Program-made: the position numbers and the translations under genes
The notes under the pieces: generated by a model
Databases searched by the model: none
Seen by the model: the letters and a program-made list of their open reading frames with translations, nothing else
Told to the model about the DNA's origin: nothing
Shown here: positions 1-5,575 of the stretch, piece by piece
Layout: each line of letters begins with the position of its first letter
How positions within the stretch are numbered: the stretch's first letter is position 1
Origin: Oscillospiraceae bacterium
GTDB taxonomy: Bacteria > Bacillota > Clostridia > Oscillospirales > Acutalibacteraceae
Reading direction: 5' to 3'
Assembly: GCA_015066165.1 (NCBI GenBank)
Contig: SVOX01000101.1
Location: 1-5,575 of the forward strand
Length of the DNA stretch: 5,575 bases

Positions 1-1
1 A

Positions 2-592
2 AAACAAACCGCAAAGGGTATTTCGGTTATTATGGAATGTATGGAAAAATTCGCCCGTAACCGTTATGATGAGCTTGAAAATAATCGTTTCTATAAGGGT
101 ACCGAGGTACCGGCAAGTTCTTTGCGTTATATGGGCGTTAAAGCGGGTAATAACGGTATGGATTTGGGCTATGGCGAAGTTTATTTCGTTTTTTATACCG
201 ATAAAACTAAAGAAGAAATTTTTGCCGAGTTTGACGAACTCCACAAGGAAATCGCTGAAAAGTTAGCACCCCTTGGCATTATTGGCGACGGCTTTAAAAT
301 GCAAACTCGTTTCTTCCACTACGTTTGGTGTGAGCCCGATAGCGAAGATATACGCATTATGCTTGAAAGTGCAAGAGAAACCACAGGTAAAGAACCGGCG
401 GTTTGTGCTTCCTGTCTTTCGGATTTGTCGGTTATTTCTAAACACGGCAGTGATAAAGCGTTTGGTTTTGGTATAGGTCGTGCCTTTACTATGGATGGCG
501 GTTCACATCAACCTAACGAGTTTATCGAATGTGATAGGTTGGTTGAATTTACAAAAACAATTGCGGCTTACATTTTAAAAGTTTTGGGATAA
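2..592 (+). CDS. M20-family metallopeptidase/deacylase (ArgE/DapE-like), C-terminal part, start outside window
   Basis: This is the C-terminal part of a zinc-dependent M20 hydrolase, the family of acetylornithine deacetylase, succinyl-diaminopimelate desuccinylase and several dipeptidases, which cleave amide bonds in the cytoplasm. The frame is open from base 2 with no stop before it. The ATG at base 32 has no ribosome binding site and falls inside the fold, so the true start is upstream. The first half of the fragment fits the lid/dimerisation domain. The end returns to the catalytic domain: an SDLSVISKHG stretch, a GFGIGR strand, then GGSHQPNEFI, where the His at 506-508 is the expected last metal ligand of the family, followed by a C-terminal helix. 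The first metal ligands are not in view. The exact substrate cannot be told from this part. The gene ends 126 bases before the GH20 gene with a possible terminator between them, so it probably belongs to a separate unit. Confidence 0.8.
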   Translation, partial: KQTAKGISVIMECMEKFARNRYDELENNRFYKGTEVPASSLRYMGVKAGNNGMDLGYGEVYFVFYTDKTKEEIFAEFDELHKEIAEKLAPLGIIGDGFKMQTRFFHYVWCEPDSEDIRIMLESARETTGKEPAVCASCLSDLSVISKHGSDKAFGFGIGRAFTMDGGSHQPNEFIECDRLVEFTKTIAAYILKVLG

Positions 593-620
593 ATTTTCAA
601 AAAGTCAATAATTTACTAAA

Positions 621-655
621 AAAGGGCATAAAAGTACTTTACTTTTTTGCCTTTT
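621..655 (+). terminator. possible intrinsic terminator after the M20 gene
   Basis: An imperfect inverted repeat pairs 621-636 with 640-655: 16 positions with one T-T mismatch (629/647) and one G-U wobble (624/652), around a 3-base CTT loop. The stem is mostly A-T with a short GC block (GGGC with GCCT). The 5' arm follows an A run and the 3' arm holds a run of six T, so it could also work for transcription on the other strand. The GC content is low and no clean T tract follows the stem, so termination is plausible but not certain. Confidence 0.45.
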
Positions 656-682
656 ATGTTATATATTTATATTGTATAAAAT

Positions 683-688
683 TATAAT
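683..688 (+). promoter_or_regulatory. possible -10 box for the GH20-mnmE unit
   Basis: A perfect TATAAT lies 30 bases before the GH20 start codon, just after a possible terminator, which is where a promoter is expected. No good TTGACA-like -35 box sits 16-18 bases upstream; that stretch is only A/T-rich. In such AT-rich DNA a TATAAT arises easily by chance, so the call is weak. Transcription from it would start near 695 and leave a very short leader. Confidence 0.3.
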
Positions 689-718
689 TGTGAAAAACCT
701 TGGAAAGAGGACGTTGTT

Positions 719-2575
719 ATGAAAATTATAGGATTGGAACAAAGGCAAGCCGAATTGGCAGAGCTTACCGCTAAACGTTTGAATCTTAAATTTAACGGTG
801 AAATTGAATTTAAAGAGAGCGACTGCCTTCGTGTTTATAAAGACGGCGAAAAGGTTGTGGTGGAATACAGTGAACTTTGTGAAGTGTTCCGTGGGCTATC
901 TTTTGTTGACCGTGTGGTAAAAGAAAACTGCAAAATTGAGCAAAAATGTTTAATCCCTTTTAGAGCAACTTCTCTTGATATGAGCCGTAATGCAGTTATG
1001 ACGGTTGAGGCAGTTAAGGACTGGATTGTGCTTAACGCCGCTATGGGTCTTAATGGGTTGTATCTTTATATGGAAGATGTTTATACTATCCCCGAATATC
1101 CGTATTTTGGTCATCAGCGTGGCAGATACACAAAAGAAGAACTTCGTGAAATTGAAAGTTATGCTAACGATTTTGGTATTGAAATTACACCTATTATCCA
1201 AACCTTAGGTCATTTAAACGCCTTAAAGGGTTGGGATTGTTTCAACTCTTTGTGGGATATAGACGATATTCTCATGGTTGATAATGACGAGGTTTATGAG
1301 TTTATTGAGGCCGAAATACGTGCTATTCGTGAATCTTTGCCAAATGCTAAAGTTATAAGCGCCGGTATGGACGAGGCAACTATGATGGGCCGTGGTAAAT
1401 ATATGGATAAATACGGTCAACCTGATACAGTAAAGTTGTTTTTGAAGCACCTTAACCGTGTTACCAAAATTTGTAATAAATATGGCTTCAGAACTATTGC
1501 CGATACAGATTTGCTTATGAGTCTTCGTTACGGTGAATATTGGTCGGCTGAAAATAAGATTACACCCGATATGATAGAAGATTTTCCCGAAGATTTTATT
1601 ATTGCTTATTGGGATTATTACCACTACCCTGAAGACAGAGCAATGACCGAAAATATGATGCAAACCCACGTTGATACAGGTAAAGACGTGCTTTATATTG
1701 CAGGCGCTTGGAACTGGTGGGGCTTTACTCCTAAAAACTTCTATTCAAATTACGTAACCCCTACCGCTATTGATGTTGCTATTAAAAAAGGCGTCAAATA
1801 TCTTAAAATTTCAATTTTTGGTGACGACGGTGCCGAATGTCCTGTTTATAGTGTGTTGCCTTCAATCGTCCGCACTGCTGAACAACTTTATTCTAATGAC
1901 GCTGAAACCCCAAAACGTTTTATGGAACTTATCGGTGTTGATTATAACGATTTCTTGAAGCTTGATACAGTTTCGATTCTTCACTGTGATGCCGATTATA
2001 CCGGTATTTGCCCGTCAGCACTTGAAAAAAGTGTCTTCTATAACGATATTATGATAGGCCTTATGAACGACGATATTAAGCAGTATAATCTTACCGAAAA
2101 ATATAAAGAAGACCTTGAAATTTTGAAAAATGCAAATCTTGGTGAATATGATTACTTAATGGAAACTCAAAGAAGATTGGCTGAATTCTTGATTTACAAG
2201 GCAGAACTTCCCGTTAACCTTAAAAAAGCATATAAAGAGGGCGACAGAGCAACACTCCGAAACATTTGCGAAGAGATTATACCTTGTGCCATTGACACTT
2301 TGGAAGCATTTGATGAAGCGTTTGAATATCAATGGTATAAAATTAATAAACCGTTTGGTTATGATGTTCAACAATTACGTATTGGCGGACAACTTTTACG
2401 TCTTAAAGACAGCAAAAAGCGTATTGAAAAATATTTAAGCGGCGAAATTGACCGCCTTGAAGAGTTGGAACCCGAAGATTTGCCGTTTAAGACAAAGAAT
2501 AATCTTCATAAAGGAACAAACGGTATTTGGAAATCGTCACTTACTCGAAGTGTTGTATCACAGGTTAAATTTTAA
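719..2575 (+). CDS. GH20 family beta-N-acetylhexosaminidase, cytoplasmic
   Basis: The 618-residue protein resembles the GH20C type of exo-beta-N-acetylhexosaminidase, which removes terminal GlcNAc or GalNAc by substrate-assisted catalysis. A short N-terminal domain (about 1-80) precedes a TIM barrel (about 82-385) and a mostly helical C-terminal region. Visible barrel motifs are FRATSLDMSR (81-90), the YMED strand with a following EYPYFG (117-131), TLGHL (162-166), and GMDEA (216-220) with the catalytic Asp218-Glu219 pair. Aromatic substrate-pocket candidates follow at YWDYYHY (297-303) and WNWWGF (331-336), then FGDDGAE (367-373). There is no signal peptide or membrane segment, so it probably acts on imported amino-sugar oligosaccharides or recycled wall fragments. 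The ATG is set by AGAGG at 706-710, 8 bases upstream. mnmE follows after 16 bases, so the two are probably co-transcribed. The family call is firm; the natural substrate is not known. Confidence 0.88.
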   Translation: MKIIGLEQRQAELAELTAKRLNLKFNGEIEFKESDCLRVYKDGEKVVVEYSELCEVFRGLSFVDRVVKENCKIEQKCLIPFRATSLDMSRNAVMTVEAVKDWIVLNAAMGLNGLYLYMEDVYTIPEYPYFGHQRGRYTKEELREIESYANDFGIEITPIIQTLGHLNALKGWDCFNSLWDIDDILMVDNDEVYEFIEAEIRAIRESLPNAKVISAGMDEATMMGRGKYMDKYGQPDTVKLFLKHLNRVTKICNKYGFRTIADTDLLMSLRYGEYWSAENKITPDMIEDFPEDFIIAYWDYYHYPEDRAMTENMMQTHVDTGKDVLYIAGAWNWWGFTPKNFYSNYVTPTAIDVAIKKGVKYLKISIFGDDGAECPVYSVLPSIVRTAEQLYSNDAETPKRFMELIGVDYNDFLKLDTVSILHCDADYTGICPSALEKSVFYNDIMIGLMNDDIKQYNLTEKYKEDLEILKNANLGEYDYLMETQRRLAEFLIYKAELPVNLKKAYKEGDRATLRNICEEIIPCAIDTLEAFDEAFEYQWYKINKPFGYDVQQLRIGGQLLRLKDSKKRIEKYLSGEIDRLEELEPEDLPFKTKNNLHKGTNGIWKSSLTRSVVSQVKF

Positions 2576-2591
2576 AAAGAGGAGATTTTAA

Positions 2592-3203
2592 ATGAGCGAA
2601 CGCACAATAGCCGCAATTGCAACACCCTTGGGTGAAGGATCACTTGGTGTTATAAGAATATCAGGGGACGAAGCACTTGTGGTGGCTGATAAAGTATTTC
2701 GCGCCTTTTCGGGCGAGAAACTTTGTGAAAAATCGGGTTATACTGCCGCTTACGGTGAGATAATTGACGGTGACAAAATAATAGATGACGGTGTAGCACT
2801 CGTTTTTAAAGCCCCAAAAAGTTACACAGGCGAAGACGTTGTAGAAATTTCTATTCACGGCGGACGGCTTATGCTTAAATCTGCTTTGCGTGTAATTTTG
2901 CAAAACGGAGCATTTTTGGCAGAACCGGGCGAATTTACAAAACGTGCATTTTTGAACGGTAAACTTGATCTTACAAAAGCCGAAAGTATAATGGGGCTTA
3001 TCAGCGCTAACAGTGAGGCGGAACTTCGTTTGTCACGTGCCGCACACATTGGCGGTGTTTCAAAGAAAATTGATAAAATTGAGAGTGATTTGGTTTCGGC
3101 GGATGCTTCAATAGCCGCTTTTTCCGACTATCCTGACGAAGATATTAAGGGCTCGATTACGAAAACTTTCTTAAAATGCTTAAAAGTGCGAGAGCGGAAA
3201 TAG
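2592..3203 (+). CDS. mnmE: MnmE (TrmE) tRNA modification GTPase, N-terminal part before a frameshift
   Basis: MnmE works with MnmG to put the (carboxymethyl)aminomethyl group on C5 of the wobble uridine in certain tRNAs, using a folate-borne one-carbon unit. This frame holds the N-terminal folate-binding and dimerisation domain: TIAAIATPLGEGSLGVIRISG (5-25), SYTGEDVVEISIHGG (77-91) and EPGEFTKRAFLNGKLDL (111-127). The start of the central helical domain follows, down to FSDYPDEDI (177-185). After that the sequence stops looking like MnmE (SITKTFLKCLKVRERK) and ends at 3201-3203, while the true continuation runs in the -1 frame from about 3149. The strong GAGGAG at 2579-2584, 7 bases before the ATG, fixes the start. 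The gene follows the GH20 gene by 16 bases. As read here the product would lack its GTPase domain and be non-functional. Confidence 0.9.
   Translation: MSERTIAAIATPLGEGSLGVIRISGDEALVVADKVFRAFSGEKLCEKSGYTAAYGEIIDGDKIIDDGVALVFKAPKSYTGEDVVEISIHGGRLMLKSALRVILQNGAFLAEPGEFTKRAFLNGKLDLTKAESIMGLISANSEAELRLSRAAHIGGVSKKIDKIESDLVSADASIAAFSDYPDEDIKGSITKTFLKCLKVRERK
3147..3176 (+). other. mnmE: -1 frameshift inside mnmE, most likely at the GGG run 3149-3151
   Basis: The N-terminal frame and the C-terminal frame (-1 relative to it) overlap between 3149, after an in-frame TAA at 3146-3148, and the stop at 3201-3203. The -1 frame just after 3149 reads GLDYENFLKMLKSARAEIEK, which fits the YEEL-type helix usually found after DYPDEDI in MnmE. 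The zero frame (GSITKTFLKCLK) fits less well. Adding one G to the run at 3149-3151 joins the frames as DIKGLDYENFLKM and gives 453 residues, a normal MnmE length. This points to a one-base loss at a G run, either real or a sequencing or assembly error. A tandem CTTAAAA pair (3170-3176, 3179-3185) is a less likely slippery site. Confidence 0.8.
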
Positions 3204-3952
3204 AAAAAATGCTTTCGACTTACGATGCGGGGCGAGTGCTTCGTGAGGGTGTTGAAACAGTAATTGTTGGTAAACCAAACGTTGGTAAATCAACCCTTAT
3301 GAATATGTTAAGCGGTGCTGAAAGGTCTATTGTCACAAATGTTGCGGGAACTACCCGTGACGTTATTGAAGATACTGTGACAGTAGGGGATATAACCCTT
3401 CGTCTTGCCGATACTGCGGGTATTCACAGTACTAGTGATACGGTTGAAAGCATTGGCGTTGAGCGTGCTAAAGACAGAATTGATACCGCTGAACTAGTGT
3501 TGGCTGTATTTGACAGCACTTCACCGCTTGACAGCAATGACATCGCACTTCTTGAAACCGTAAAGGATAAAAATACAATAGTTGTTGTCAATAAATCCGA
3601 CCTTGAAAGTAAAATTGATACAACCTCTTTTGACGGTATGCGAACGGTTACCGTTTCGGCAAAGAATAATACGGGTTACGAAAGTTTGAGTCGCCAAATT
3701 GCTGAAATTTCGGGCGCGGCAAACTTAAATCCCGATACAGCGGTGCTTATTGGTGAACGCCAACGTGCCTGTGCAGAACGTGCTTTGGATGCCGTAAATG
3801 AAGCGATTGATGCTTTAACAGGCGGTCAAACCATGGACGCTGTGGGCGTTTGTGTAGATGATGCTTTGGCAGCCCTTTTTGAACTTACAGGCAAACGAGT
3901 TACTAACGAAGTAACTGATGAAATCTTCCGCAAATTCTGTGTAGGAAAATGA
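3176..3952 (+). CDS. mnmE: MnmE (TrmE) tRNA modification GTPase, C-terminal part after a frameshift
   Basis: This frame carries the rest of MnmE: a helical-domain segment, the inserted Ras-like G domain and the returning C-terminal helices. G1 is GKPNVGKS (32-39 of this part), with the Asn that coordinates potassium in MnmE-type GTPases. GTTRD (58-62) is the switch/G2 motif, DTAG (79-82) is G3, NKSD (139-142) is G4 and SAK (161-163) is G5. It ends in FCVGK (254-258), the family's C-terminal signature, with Cys255 as the conserved functional cysteine (about residue 450 of the joined protein). The ATG at 3176 is an internal Met with no ribosome binding site, and homology extends upstream to about 3149, so this is not an independent gene. 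All motifs are intact, which argues for a recent lesion or a sequence error. mnmG does not follow; a terminator does. Confidence 0.9.
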   Translation: MLKSARAEIEKMLSTYDAGRVLREGVETVIVGKPNVGKSTLMNMLSGAERSIVTNVAGTTRDVIEDTVTVGDITLRLADTAGIHSTSDTVESIGVERAKDRIDTAELVLAVFDSTSPLDSNDIALLETVKDKNTIVVVNKSDLESKIDTTSFDGMRTVTVSAKNNTGYESLSRQIAEISGAANLNPDTAVLIGERQRACAERALDAVNEAIDALTGGQTMDAVGVCVDDALAALFELTGKRVTNEVTDEIFRKFCVGK

Positions 3953-3961
3953 TATTTGATA

Positions 3962-3989
3962 CGGAATTCGTAATTCGGAATGCGGAATT
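3962..3989. repeat. tandem heptamer repeat, four copies of CGGAATT-like units
   Basis: Four 7-base units follow each other without gaps: CGGAATT, CGTAATT, CGGAATG, CGGAATT. Units 1 and 4 are identical and the other two each differ by one base. The block starts 9 bases after the mnmE stop and ends about 25 bases before the terminator stem, so it would lie in the 3' end of the mRNA. It may be a short slippage-derived repeat or a piece of a dispersed intergenic repeat; this window alone cannot tell which. Confidence 0.6.
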
Positions 3990-4014
3990 ATAGATTGGTA
4001 TTTTAGAAATATTA

Positions 4015-4050
4015 AAAACCGACTGTGAAAATCAGTCGGTTTTGTTATTT
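4015..4050 (+). terminator. intrinsic terminator of the GH20-mnmE unit
   Basis: A perfect 11-bp stem pairs 4015-4025 (AAAACCGACTG) with 4033-4043 (CAGTCGGTTTT) around a 7-base TGAAAAT loop, followed by a T-rich tail (TTTTGTTATTTTATTG). This is a textbook Rho-independent terminator. It lies 62 bases after the mnmE stop and just upstream of the rpsB promoter, which separates the two units. Confidence 0.9.
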
Positions 4051-4076
4051 TATTGTAATTTTCGGTAAAAAAACAC

Positions 4077-4105
4077 TTGATTTTTTAATTTGTTTGTGAT
4101 ATAAT
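4077..4105 (+). promoter_or_regulatory. strong sigma-A promoter of rpsB-tsf
   Basis: The -35 box TTGATT (4077-4082) and the perfect -10 box TATAAT (4100-4105) are separated by an ideal 17 bases. A TG at 4097-4098 one base before the -10 makes it an extended -10 promoter. Transcription should start near 4111-4113, giving a leader of about 130 bases before rpsB. The near-consensus make-up fits a highly expressed ribosomal protein operon. Confidence 0.88.
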
Positions 4106-4111
4106 TTATCG

Positions 4112-4241
4112 GCTAATGGAAATTAGCGAAAATATAACACACACTTCGTTTAATAACGGCGGTTTACCGCAGGTGTCATCCAATACTGTCGGGTGATTTC
4201 CAATCGGCGAAGTGGAGGAAAATTCTTAGGAGGAAAAACAA
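4112..4241 (+). promoter_or_regulatory. structured 5' leader of rpsB, candidate S2 autoregulatory element
   Basis: The leader can fold into several stems by hand. A 5' hairpin pairs GCTAAT (4112-4117) with ATTAGC (4122-4127) around a GGAA tetraloop of the GNRA type. A closing stem pairs CACTTCG (4142-4148) with CGAAGTG (4208-4214). Inside it are a GCGG/CCGC hairpin (4159-4162 with 4167-4170, TTTA loop) and a TCATCC/GGGTGA hairpin (4176-4181 with 4191-4196, one G-U pair, 9-base loop), which makes a three-way junction. The closing stem ends at the first base of a GGAGG (4214-4218), and the real AGGAGG (4228-4233) follows 13 bases later. S2 represses its own rpsB-tsf mRNA in E. coli; a similar role here is inference. 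I do not recognise it as a named RNA family. Confidence 0.5.
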
Positions 4242-4997
4242 ATGGCAGTAGTATCAATGAAACAGTTGCTTGAAGCCGGTGTTCACTTTGGACATCAAAC
4301 AAGACGCTGGAATCCGAAAATGGCTGAGTACATTTTCACAGAAAGAAACGGAATCTATATCATCGACCTTCAAAAGACAGTTAAGAAACTTAACGAAGCG
4401 TATATGTTCGTTCGTGACATTGCAGCTGAAGGCGGCGACATTCTTTTCGTAGGTACCAAAAAACAAGCTCAAGATTCTGTAAAGGAAGAAGCAGAACATT
4501 GCGGCATGCCTTACGTTAACGCTCGTTGGCTTGGCGGTATGCTCACAAACTTCTCTACAATCCGCACAAGAATCGCTCGTCTTAATCAACTCCGCACAAT
4601 GCGTGACGATGGTACTTTTGAACTTCTTCCCAAAAAGGAAGTTGTAAAACTTAACCTTGAAATTGAAAAGTTGGAAAAATTCCTTGGCGGCATTCAAAAT
4701 ATGAAGAAAACCCCTGCGGCTCTCTTTATTGTTGACCCCCGCAAAGAAAGAATTGCAGTTGCAGAAGCTAAAAAACTTGGTCTTCCAATTATTGCTATTG
4801 TAGATACCAACTGTGATCCTGATGAAATTGACGCTGTTATCCCCGGTAACGACGACGCTATCCGTGCTGTTAAACTCATTTCTGAAACAATTGCAGCGGC
4901 TGTAATTGAAGGCAGACAAGGTTCTGAAATGGGCACTGCTGCAACAGAAGAAACTGAAGAAGCAGCAGAAGAAGTTGCTGAAGAAACTGCTGAATAA
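4242..4997 (+). CDS. rpsB: 30S ribosomal protein S2
   Basis: S2 binds late in assembly between the head and body of the small ribosomal subunit and is needed for translation initiation on most mRNAs. The 251 residues cover the whole family. The N-terminal HFGHQTRRWNPKM lies at 15-27 and NGIYIIDLQKT at 36-46. The WLGGMLTNFSTI stretch (96-107) opens the coiled-coil insertion (about 105-155), and the second family signature runs through PAALFIVDPRKERIAVAEA (158-176), with IAIVDTNCDPDEID at 185-198. The protein ends in a low-complexity acidic Glu/Ala/Thr tail (about 232-251), common in S2 of related Firmicutes and not part of the folded core. AGGAGG at 4228-4233, 8 bases before the ATG, sets the start. 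tsf follows after 23 bases in the conserved rpsB-tsf operon, driven by the promoter at 4077-4105. Confidence 0.97.
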   Translation: MAVVSMKQLLEAGVHFGHQTRRWNPKMAEYIFTERNGIYIIDLQKTVKKLNEAYMFVRDIAAEGGDILFVGTKKQAQDSVKEEAEHCGMPYVNARWLGGMLTNFSTIRTRIARLNQLRTMRDDGTFELLPKKEVVKLNLEIEKLEKFLGGIQNMKKTPAALFIVDPRKERIAVAEAKKLGLPIIAIVDTNCDPDEIDAVIPGNDDAIRAVKLISETIAAAVIEGRQGSEMGTAATEETEEAAEEVAEETAE

Positions 4998-5020
4998 TAT
5001 TATTTTTGGAGGAAATTATA

Positions 5021-5575
5021 ATGGCTTTTACTGCTAAAGATGTACAGGCATTAAGAGAAAAAACCGGTTGCGGTATGATGGACTGTAAAAAAGCTCTCGT
5101 TGAATGCGATGGCGATATGGATGCCGCTGTTGACTATTTGCGTGAAAAAGGTCTTGCTTCTCAAGCTAAAAAAGCAGGTCGTATTGCTGCTGAAGGTACT
5201 GTTGCTGTTTACACAGCAGACGGTGTTGGCGCAGTAGTTGAAGTAAACAGTGAAACTGACTTCGTTGCTAACGGTGACGGCTTTAAAGCACTTGCTGCTG
5301 AAATTGCTGAAATCGCAGCTACACAAAACCCCGCTGACCTTGACGCTCTTCTCGCTTGTGAAAAAGACGGTCAAACCGTTGAAGCAAAGGTTCAGGAATT
5401 GTTCCTTGCTATCCGTGAAAATATTAAAGTTCGTCGTTTCGAACGTTTTGAAGGTAAGATTGTATCTTACGTTCATGCCGGTGGCAAAATCGGTGTTCTT
5501 GTAAACTTTGAAACTGAAGTTGCTGCTGACAATGCAGAACTCGTAGCTGCAGGTAAAAATATTGCAATTGCAAAT
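5021..5575 (+). CDS. tsf: translation elongation factor Ts, N-terminal part, end outside window
   Basis: EF-Ts is the nucleotide exchange factor that releases GDP from EF-Tu in the cytoplasm. The frame starts at ATG 5021, with GGAGG at 5008-5012 eight bases upstream, and stays open for 185 codons to the window end, so the C-terminus is missing. The N-terminal UBA-like domain (about 3-43) has the signature KTGCGMMDCKKAL (14-26), with Cys17 where many homologues have Ala. The core starts with EVNSETDFVA (74-83), whose TDFV (79-82) contacts EF-Tu and disturbs its magnesium site. RRFERFEG and a GGKIGVLVNFE strand follow in the second half, as in full-length EF-Ts of about 300 residues. It lies 23 bases after rpsB with no terminator between them, so the two are co-transcribed. 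Its codon use is like that of rpsB, as expected for abundant translation proteins. Confidence 0.96.
   Translation, partial: MAFTAKDVQALREKTGCGMMDCKKALVECDGDMDAAVDYLREKGLASQAKKAGRIAAEGTVAVYTADGVGAVVEVNSETDFVANGDGFKALAAEIAEIAATQNPADLDALLACEKDGQTVEAKVQELFLAIRENIKVRRFERFEGKIVSYVHAGGKIGVLVNFETEVAADNAELVAAGKNIAIAN

Noticed and set aside
32..592. Taking the ATG at base 32 as the start of a complete 186-residue protein.
   Set aside because: No ribosome binding site precedes it, the frame is open back to base 2, and the protein holds only the lid and C-terminal end of an M20 enzyme.
1223..1669. Open frame of 148 residues on the minus strand inside the GH20 gene.
   Set aside because: It is antisense to the conserved GH20 barrel including the catalytic Asp-Glu codons and has no start signals or recognisable motifs.
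3176..3952. Treating the C-terminal mnmE part as a separate small GTPase gene.
   Set aside because: There is no ribosome binding site before 3176, MnmE-like sequence continues upstream in the same frame to about 3149, and the end FCVGK is specific to full MnmE.
4157..4181. Resemblance of GGCGGTTTACCGC followed by TCATCC to the T-box antiterminator core (GGTGGNACCGCG and CGTCC).
   Set aside because: The core is interrupted by extra bases, the leader is too short for a T-box stem I, no terminator with a T run follows, and rpsB is not a usual T-box target. The match looks like chance from a small GC hairpin.
4254..4919. Long open frame on the minus strand opposite rpsB (221 residues).
   Set aside because: It lies fully over a certain rpsB gene, is rich in Phe, Asn, Ser and Cys as antisense shadows are, and resembles no known family.
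5051..5476. Open frame of 141 residues on the minus strand opposite tsf.
   Set aside because: The + strand codes for a clear EF-Ts with its own ribosome binding site; the minus frame is a Phe/Ser/Thr-rich shadow.
1..5575. A new defence, mobile or CRISPR-like system in the window.
   Set aside because: All long frames belong to known housekeeping or metabolic families, and no transposase, integrase, attachment-site pair, spaced repeats or tRNA insertion point was seen.

Overview
The window looks like chromosomal DNA from a low-to-moderate GC member of the Firmicutes (Bacillota). A Clostridia/Oscillospiraceae-like gut anaerobe is the best guess. The basis is AT-rich spacers, strong AGGAGG-type ribosome binding sites, a near-consensus sigma-A promoter, and the style of the S2, EF-Ts, MnmE and GH20 proteins. 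No tool was run, so the taxon is an inference. All five genes read on the + strand.

Layout: (1) Bases 2-592 hold the C-terminal part of an M20-family metallopeptidase/deacylase whose start lies outside the window. (2) Bases 593-718 hold an AT-rich hairpin that may be a terminator, a weak -10-like box and the ribosome binding site of the next gene. (3) Bases 719-2575 encode a cytoplasmic GH20 family beta-N-acetylhexosaminidase with an intact Asp-Glu catalytic pair. (4) Only 16 bases later comes mnmE (trmE), the tRNA wobble-uridine modification GTPase. It is split by a -1 frameshift near base 3150 into an N-terminal (2592-3203) and a C-terminal (3176-3952) open frame. Together they would make a normal 453-residue protein if one base were restored. 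(5) Bases 3953-4241 hold a tandem heptamer repeat, a strong intrinsic terminator closing the GH20-mnmE unit, a very good promoter, and a structured leader of about 130 bases. (6) rpsB (ribosomal protein S2, 4242-4997) and tsf (EF-Ts, 5021 to beyond the window end) form the classic translation operon.

The genes form three transcription units: the tail of an amidohydrolase unit, a GH20-mnmE pair that is probably co-transcribed, and rpsB-tsf under its own promoter and leader. I see no mobile element, CRISPR array, tRNA or rRNA, and no candidate for a new defence or accessory system. The points most worth a second look are the mnmE frameshift, whose likely site can be placed at a G run, and the rpsB leader, which folds on paper into an S2-feedback-style structure.
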